Positions 4,052-8,285 of a stretch of DNA of 8,285 bases are shown piece after piece (the stretch's first letter is position 1; the number at the start of each line of letters is the position of its first letter). Below the pieces are notes generated by a model that did no database searches, was not told the DNA's origin, and saw nothing but the letters and a program-made list of their open reading frames with translations. Source of the DNA: Flammeovirgaceae bacterium UBA4659 (GTDB taxonomy: Bacteria > Bacteroidota > Bacteroidia > Cytophagales > Cyclobacteriaceae). Location of the stretch: assembly GCA_002405445.1 (NCBI GenBank), contig DHLV01000220.1:1-8285 (forward strand), written 5' to 3'. The position numbers and the translations under genes were made by a program.

Positions 4052-6637
4052 TCATTTATTCTCGATTACTATTAGACGATTTTGAGATGAAAGCAGTAGT
4101 TTATCAGCATAATATTTTATACCTGCTGAATGGTTTAACTCTAAGGGCAATTTCAATTTTTTCAACTTCTCACCTGTCGTAAAAGAAAGGAGAAAGAGAT
4201 CCGTTCTATTGCACACATATAAAATGTTGCCTTTAACAACAGCGTTTGTGGATATCTCTGGAATTTTGGTCTCCCAACACATATTTGGTCTTTTGACATT
4301 TATAACTTTTATGCCTGCACTCCTAACTGTAACTAAATAATCCCCTACTATCGTAAAATTTGATTCCCCGGTCTCTATGTACTCATTAAAGATATTTCCA
4401 TTTCTTTTTTCTATAGCAATTATTTTTTTTCCAACATTTAGAAAGATAACTCCTTTATCTACTTCCATCTTACCACCAACTAGCTTTTCATAGTCAGACT
4501 CAAACTGATGAAGTAGTGAGATATTTCGTAAATCAAGGTCTAGTACATACAACGTAGATTTCTTAGATTTTACTTCGTTAACTACAAAGTACAAATCTTT
4601 GCGATCTTGTTTCACGGACGAAATCCAGCCGTTAAATCTAAATAAATCGGTCCATAAACCGTCTTTGTCGTTTAGCTGAAGTAGATATCCATTAGTTGTA
4701 AGCAAAAATGCTCGGTCACCATGCTTACAAACAGGATACATAATCATACCATATATTTGTGGAATCTTCTCGCTCATGATCCATATGTCATCATTTCGAA
4801 TTGAACGCTTTGATAGACCATTGTGTCTCTCGAATTCAACATACATGTCATTGGCAAAAAATGTATTGTATCTCTGTAAATTTGATCGAGAACTCTTCCA
4901 TATTGTACTCATGTCTCTCCCGTCAATTGCAAATTCCACAGTTTTCATTCCAATAAAGTCAGGTATGTTATCCGAATTGATATCTTTTATTTGACAATCC
5001 CCCCAGTTAGGCATTGGAATAATTTCTGTAACAATTGGGTCGGATATTAATTCTGCTTTTTCTGGCTGCAATTTTTTAAACAACGCGCGAGGCTGCATTT
5101 CAATTTCTGATTGATTAACCCAGAAGACTTCGTTGCCAATCTGGACTTTGGATGATTTTGCATAATCACAAACCTTTTTGGCAATCGCTGACTCAATTGA
5201 AGTTCTTACTTTCATCCCAATCAACCCATCTCGCAACACAGCGCCTTTTTTCACAAGGATATCAATTTCGTTAGCATTGCTGGTTTTTTGTTTTATCGCT
5301 TCTCTAAATGCGTAGCCGTAGAAGGAATAATGACTACCCATCCATCTATTTGATTGAACGAACTTTTTGTTGTCGCTGGGGTCATATTCCGCGCACACAC
5401 TCTCGAAACACAGCTGGAATTTCTTTTCTTCAAGAAAATTAAAAAGTGTACTGTCTCGTTTGCTAAGGCCTTCTTGTAGTTGTTGAATGAATGAACGTGT
5501 TTTTTCATAGTCATGAGCCTTAGCCAACAGACTATCAATGGATATGGCGGTTGGCACAAGCGAGAGCAACACGTCATCCTTAAAAAATGATCTATATACA
5601 TTTGGATATTTTTTCCACTCTTTTAGGATAGTATTGGTGGCCTGCTCAATATTGTCTGTGCGAATAAACATTGTAGTTTGCATTTGCACACCTAAGAGAT
5701 GCACCGCCTCGTTTTTGGAGTTGAGTAAAATGTCGATTATTTCATCAGCAGAGTACAGCTTTGAAAATAATTCTGAGTGCCTCATAATAATCGAAGCAGC
5801 CTCTATATCAATCCAAGTATTAAACTCAAATTCTGCTATTGGAACATTTTCATATTTGTTGATTATCTCTTTTAAAAAGGCGTAGCAGATTTTTATATCT
5901 GCGTTTGTTATAGCTCTGTCTATAAGGTTTCTATTAATTATTCCTAAAATTTGATTAATTGCTTTGTGCTTTGAGAGCTTCGGGGCATATCGTATTAGTT
6001 TACCCCCTATTGAAAATTCATCTTTAAATTGTTTTTTGTCGCGGAGTAGCAATAGTTGAAGGCTAAGAGAAGCTGTATTGCCAGTGTAAACGTCTGTCCC
6101 ACCTTCATGATCAATTCTAATTGTGTCTTTAAAATACTTGCGCTCCAACAGACGGATTATTTTTTTTGCAAATACTGAATCCTCTTTTGCATTGGACCTT
6201 GCAGCAATAAAATACAGACCCGGCAAACTATTTACGCCATCGTGGATGCGCTTAATATTGCTGGAGGCCGTGTAAAAATGTTCACAAGTTTTATTGCCTC
6301 TCAATTTATAGTACTCTTCGTTAGCTTGGTTAATTATGTGATAGGTTGACTCTACCGTTACGGTGTCGGCAAAACGGAGAGAATCAATTACATCCCTTTT
6401 TGTGATATCTCGCCATAACGGAACGTAATCGAATTTTACCACGCCTGAAACATGACTTTTTCTGCTAAAGTTTTCAATTAAAATAGTATCGCACCAATTG
6501 ATGCTCTTACTTGGTAAGCTAACTCTAAATGCATCCAAGGAACTGGTTTGCAGTAGTTGATTGGGCTCTATTTGCTTACAGGTAACTGCTGTGAGAAATA
6601 TAAAAATGGATGTGAAGATATTTAACCGAAATAACAT
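4052..6637 (-). CDS. Large predicted lipoprotein of unknown function with C-terminal beta-propeller-like region
   Basis: I do not recognise this 861-residue protein. I start it at the ATG at 6635-6637, which gives the compact signal MLFRLNIFTSIFIFLTAVTC. A TTG twelve bases upstream would add four residues but overlaps a promoter-like box. Cys20 could be lipidated, although the preceding A-V-T is a relaxed lipobox. Residues about 140-520 are mostly predicted helical by eye, perhaps helical repeats. From about 540 the style changes to beta: PNWGDCQIKDINSDNIPDFIG (543-563) resembles an FG-GAP/VCBS blade with a calcium-loop-like DxNxDxxxD. It is followed by PQQ-propeller-like strands such as KKIIAIEKRNGNIF (737-750) and GNILYVCNRTDLFLLSFTTGEKL (803-825). 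An exported surface or periplasmic scaffold is a fair guess, not a function. The gene is clearly AT-richer than its neighbours, suggesting transfer. It lies upstream of the dimethylformamidase-like gene. Confidence 0.8.
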   Translation of the reverse strand: MLFRLNIFTSIFIFLTAVTCKQIEPNQLLQTSSLDAFRVSLPSKSINWCDTILIENFSRKSHVSGVVKFDYVPLWRDITKRDVIDSLRFADTVTVESTYHIINQANEEYYKLRGNKTCEHFYTASSNIKRIHDGVNSLPGLYFIAARSNAKEDSVFAKKIIRLLERKYFKDTIRIDHEGGTDVYTGNTASLSLQLLLLRDKKQFKDEFSIGGKLIRYAPKLSKHKAINQILGIINRNLIDRAITNADIKICYAFLKEIINKYENVPIAEFEFNTWIDIEAASIIMRHSELFSKLYSADEIIDILLNSKNEAVHLLGVQMQTTMFIRTDNIEQATNTILKEWKKYPNVYRSFFKDDVLLSLVPTAISIDSLLAKAHDYEKTRSFIQQLQEGLSKRDSTLFNFLEEKKFQLCFESVCAEYDPSDNKKFVQSNRWMGSHYSFYGYAFREAIKQKTSNANEIDILVKKGAVLRDGLIGMKVRTSIESAIAKKVCDYAKSSKVQIGNEVFWVNQSEIEMQPRALFKKLQPEKAELISDPIVTEIIPMPNWGDCQIKDINSDNIPDFIGMKTVEFAIDGRDMSTIWKSSRSNLQRYNTFFANDMYVEFERHNGLSKRSIRNDDIWIMSEKIPQIYGMIMYPVCKHGDRAFLLTTNGYLLQLNDKDGLWTDLFRFNGWISSVKQDRKDLYFVVNEVKSKKSTLYVLDLDLRNISLLHQFESDYEKLVGGKMEVDKGVIFLNVGKKIIAIEKRNGNIFNEYIETGESNFTIVGDYLVTVRSAGIKVINVKRPNMCWETKIPEISTNAVVKGNILYVCNRTDLFLLSFTTGEKLKKLKLPLELNHSAGIKYYADKLLLSSQNRLIVIENK

Positions 6638-6646
6638 CGATTCTTT

Positions 6647-6654
6647 CAAATTTA
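6647..6654 (-). promoter_or_regulatory. Possible -7 box for the lipoprotein gene, giving a nearly leaderless transcript
   Basis: The minus strand reads TAAATTTG, an exact TAnnTTTG match, ending only nine bases before the ATG at 6637. A transcript from here would begin at or just before the start codon. In this AT-rich stretch such a match can occur by chance. A weaker alternative (TTG, 19 bases, then ATACTTG) lies about 15 bases further upstream. Confidence 0.3.
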
Positions 6655-6732
6655 GCTGACAAGTATGCTATAAGCTTCAGCCATTCAAGTTACAAACAAT
6701 TTAAGCATGAATCAGACATCTAGTAAGAACAA

Positions 6733-6762
6733 AAAACCCTTAACGCTACTGTTAAGGGTTTT
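6733..6762 (-). terminator. Rho-independent terminator closing the atpA-atpG operon
   Basis: AAAACCCTTAAC (6733-6744) and GTTAAGGGTTTT (6751-6762) form a perfect 12-bp stem around a 6-base loop. On the minus strand the stem's GGG is followed by six T residues, and the hairpin begins 24 bases after the atpG stop. The plus-strand tail (TTTTATTG) is poorer, so it mainly serves the minus-strand operon. It also insulates the lipoprotein gene downstream from ATP synthase transcription. Confidence 0.9.
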
Positions 6763-6786
6763 ATTGTATTTAAGTCTACAGATACT

Positions 6787-7674
6787 TTACGCAGACTTCA
6801 GCGCTTCGGCTCCTGCCACAATCTCCAAAATCTCTTTGGTGATCGCGGCTTGACGCGTTCTATTGTACGTTAACTTCAATTCTTTCAGCAATTCACCCGC
6901 GTTGTCGGTGGCTTTATCCATCGCTGTCATACGGGCGCCATTTTCTGCCGCGTTGGAATCCAGGACTGCTTTATACAATTGTACCTTCAATGACTTAGGG
7001 ATCAAGCCAGAAAGTATTTCTTGTTGATTCGGCTGATAGATATAATCGATTTGAGTTTGACCATCAGCGGAATGGTTTTCTGTGGGTGGCAAAATGGGCA
7101 AGAATTGCTCAGTGCGCAAGATTTGAGTCGCTACGTTTTTGAATTCGTTGTAAACAATCTCAACCTTATCAAACTCACCTTTTTGGAAAGCAGACATCAC
7201 ATGTTCACCAATCTTGGCAACTTCTTCAAAAGATAAATTGTGAAACAACTGCCAGTATTGATCGATTGATTTTGCTTTGCGCTTTTCAAAGTATTCAAAC
7301 GCCTTTTTGCCTAAAGGCAAGTAGGTTACGTTACCAAGTTTTGCCTGTTCTGCATACTTCTCTTCCACCAAACGCTGGGTAGCCTTGAAGATAGAACTAT
7401 TAAACGCTCCGCACAGCCCGCGGTCAGAAGTAATGGCAATAATCAAGATCTTTTTTTCTTCACGCACGTGGCTGTACCAAGCTTGTCCGTCCGTTTCTGC
7501 CGAAGACAAATTTTGGAGAAGCGCATTCATCTTTTTTGCAAATGGACGCATCTGCATAATGCGATCTTGCGACTTGCGCAACTTCGCGGCCGCCACCATC
7601 TTCATGGCTTTGGTTATCTGCTGCGTAGAGATGACTGACGTGATTCTGCTTTTTACTTCTTTTAAACTAGGCAT
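6787..7674 (-). CDS. atpG: F1Fo ATP synthase gamma subunit
   Basis: The gamma subunit is the central rotating shaft of F1, coupling proton flow through the membrane ring to ATP synthesis in the alpha3-beta3 head. This complete 295-residue protein has the usual family length. The N-terminal coiled-coil helix carries ITKAMKMVAAAKLRKSQ (20-36), the middle Rossmann-like part carries ITSDRGLCGAFN (81-92), and the C-terminal helix carries NRTRQAAITKEILEIVAGAEAL (271-292); all are diagnostic. The ATG at 7672-7674 begins MPSLKEVKSRI, matching the family N terminus. It follows atpA on the same strand after a 112-bp spacer and is closed by a strong terminator, so no atpD follows here. Confidence 0.98.
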   Translation of the reverse strand: MPSLKEVKSRITSVISTQQITKAMKMVAAAKLRKSQDRIMQMRPFAKKMNALLQNLSSAETDGQAWYSHVREEKKILIIAITSDRGLCGAFNSSIFKATQRLVEEKYAEQAKLGNVTYLPLGKKAFEYFEKRKAKSIDQYWQLFHNLSFEEVAKIGEHVMSAFQKGEFDKVEIVYNEFKNVATQILRTEQFLPILPPTENHSADGQTQIDYIYQPNQQEILSGLIPKSLKVQLYKAVLDSNAAENGARMTAMDKATDNAGELLKELKLTYNRTRQAAITKEILEIVAGAEALKSA

Positions 7675-7748
7675 TTTCTTTGATTCGTTAATTATCTAAT
7701 TCGGTGATTTGCTGATTTGATGGTTCTATCATTGCCAATGCAACCCGT

Positions 7749-7788
7749 AACTCATCATCGAATCAACTCATTATCGAATTATCGAATT
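7749..7788. repeat. 16-bp tandem repeat, about 2.5 copies, in the atpA-atpG spacer
   Basis: AACTCATCATCGAATC (7749-7764) is followed directly by AACTCATTATCGAATT (7765-7780), matching at 14 of 16 positions. A half copy ATCGAATT (7781-7788) comes next. The last half copy overlaps the atpA stop codon (7787-7789). The remaining spacer toward atpG is low-complexity with related words (GATTCG, AATTCGG, GATTTG). I assign no function. Confidence 0.75.
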
Positions 7789-8285
7789 AGTATTTTCCTG
7801 CAAGCTCCAACGCTACCTTTTTCACTACTTCAGCATCGGCATCTTCAAACTTGCCAACTGCGAAGTTTTGCAAAACAGCCTTGTGTTGCGCTCTCATCAA
7901 TGTTAAAAACTCGGTCTCAAATTCTTTCACCTTGGCAACCGGCACACGGTCAATGTACCCTTTGGTGGAAGCAAGAATAATAGCTACTTGTTCTTCTACA
8001 CGGAAAGGTTGGTATTGTGGCTGCTTGAGCACTTCCACGTTTCTGCGCCCGCGCTCAATGGTAAGTTTAGTAGCGGCATCCAAGTCAGAACCAAATTTTG
8101 CAAACGCCTCCAATTCGCGGAACTGGGCTTGGTCAAGCTTCAAGGTACCGGCCACTTTCTTCATTGACTTAATCTGAGCCGAACCACCCACGCGCGATAC
8201 CGAAATACCTACGTTAATCGCAGGGCGGATACCTGAGTTGAAAAGATTGGTTTCCAAGAAGATCTGACCATCGGTAATTGAAATT
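7787..8285 (-). CDS. atpA: F1Fo ATP synthase alpha subunit, C-terminal part (cut by window edge)
   Basis: The frame is open from the right edge, covering the last 165 residues of the alpha subunit, a non-catalytic nucleotide-binding partner of beta in the F1 head. At the edge it reads [18 protein letters not shown], then [19 protein letters not shown], which is highly conserved in alpha subunits and includes the SVSRVGG arginine-containing motif near the catalytic interface. The helical C-terminal domain follows and ends in ALELAGKY. There is no start codon in the window: the apparent start at 8257 is an internal TTG leucine codon. It belongs to the same operon as atpG. Confidence 0.97.
   Translation of the reverse strand, partial: ISITDGQIFLETNLFNSGIRPAINVGISVSRVGGSAQIKSMKKVAGTLKLDQAQFRELEAFAKFGSDLDAATKLTIERGRRNVEVLKQPQYQPFRVEEQVAIILASTKGYIDRVPVAKVKEFETEFLTLMRAQHKAVLQNFAVGKFEDADAEVVKKVALELAGKY

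Noticed and set aside
5293..5885. Open frames on both strands inside the unknown lipoprotein gene
   Set aside because: The lipoprotein frame runs unbroken through this AT-rich stretch, which is strong evidence for it; the others lack motifs or start context.
7717..7980. Plus-strand frame across the atpA-atpG spacer into atpA
   Set aside because: It runs antisense to atpA and through low-complexity repeats; no family resemblance.

Overview
The window looks like chromosomal DNA of a Bacteroidota bacterium, probably of the Cytophagales type. The evidence is a TonB-dependent receptor with a carboxypeptidase-regulatory-like N-terminal domain, short PSD-A type phosphatidylserine decarboxylase, an atpA-atpG pair closed by a terminator with no atpD after it, TAnnTTTG-type -7 promoter boxes and A/T-rich start regions without clear Shine-Dalgarno sequences. 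The assignment is by pattern, not by database match.

Layout. Positions 1-590 (minus) hold the N-terminal third or less of a TonB-dependent outer-membrane receptor that runs off the left edge. Its leader (about 591-790) contains a clear TPP (thiamine pyrophosphate) riboswitch, so the receptor is most likely a thiamine/TPP importer. Divergent from it, on the plus strand, are psd (847-1503, phosphatidylethanolamine synthesis) and a membrane fatty-acid desaturase (1640-2734); both shape membrane lipids. The desaturase converges on a minus-strand gene and the two share a single CTAG as overlapping stop codons.

The minus strand from 6637 to 2731 carries two poorly characterised exported proteins in tandem, 37 bp apart: first an 861-residue predicted lipoprotein with a helical middle and a C-terminal beta-propeller-like part (strikingly AT-rich), then a 427-residue secreted protein related to the C-terminal domain of the N,N-dimethylformamidase large subunit. 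These two are the accessory, least explained part of the window.

The right end (6733-8285, minus) is housekeeping: the C-terminal part of atpA, atpG, and a strong hairpin terminator closing that operon. The atpA-atpG spacer contains a 16-bp tandem repeat that runs into the atpA stop codon.

I see no CRISPR array, tRNA, rRNA, insertion sequence or phage gene. The most notable signals are the riboswitch-receptor pair, with a palindromic insert in the riboswitch P3 arm, and the AT-rich unknown lipoprotein next to the dimethylformamidase-like protein. I do not see firm evidence of a wholly new system.
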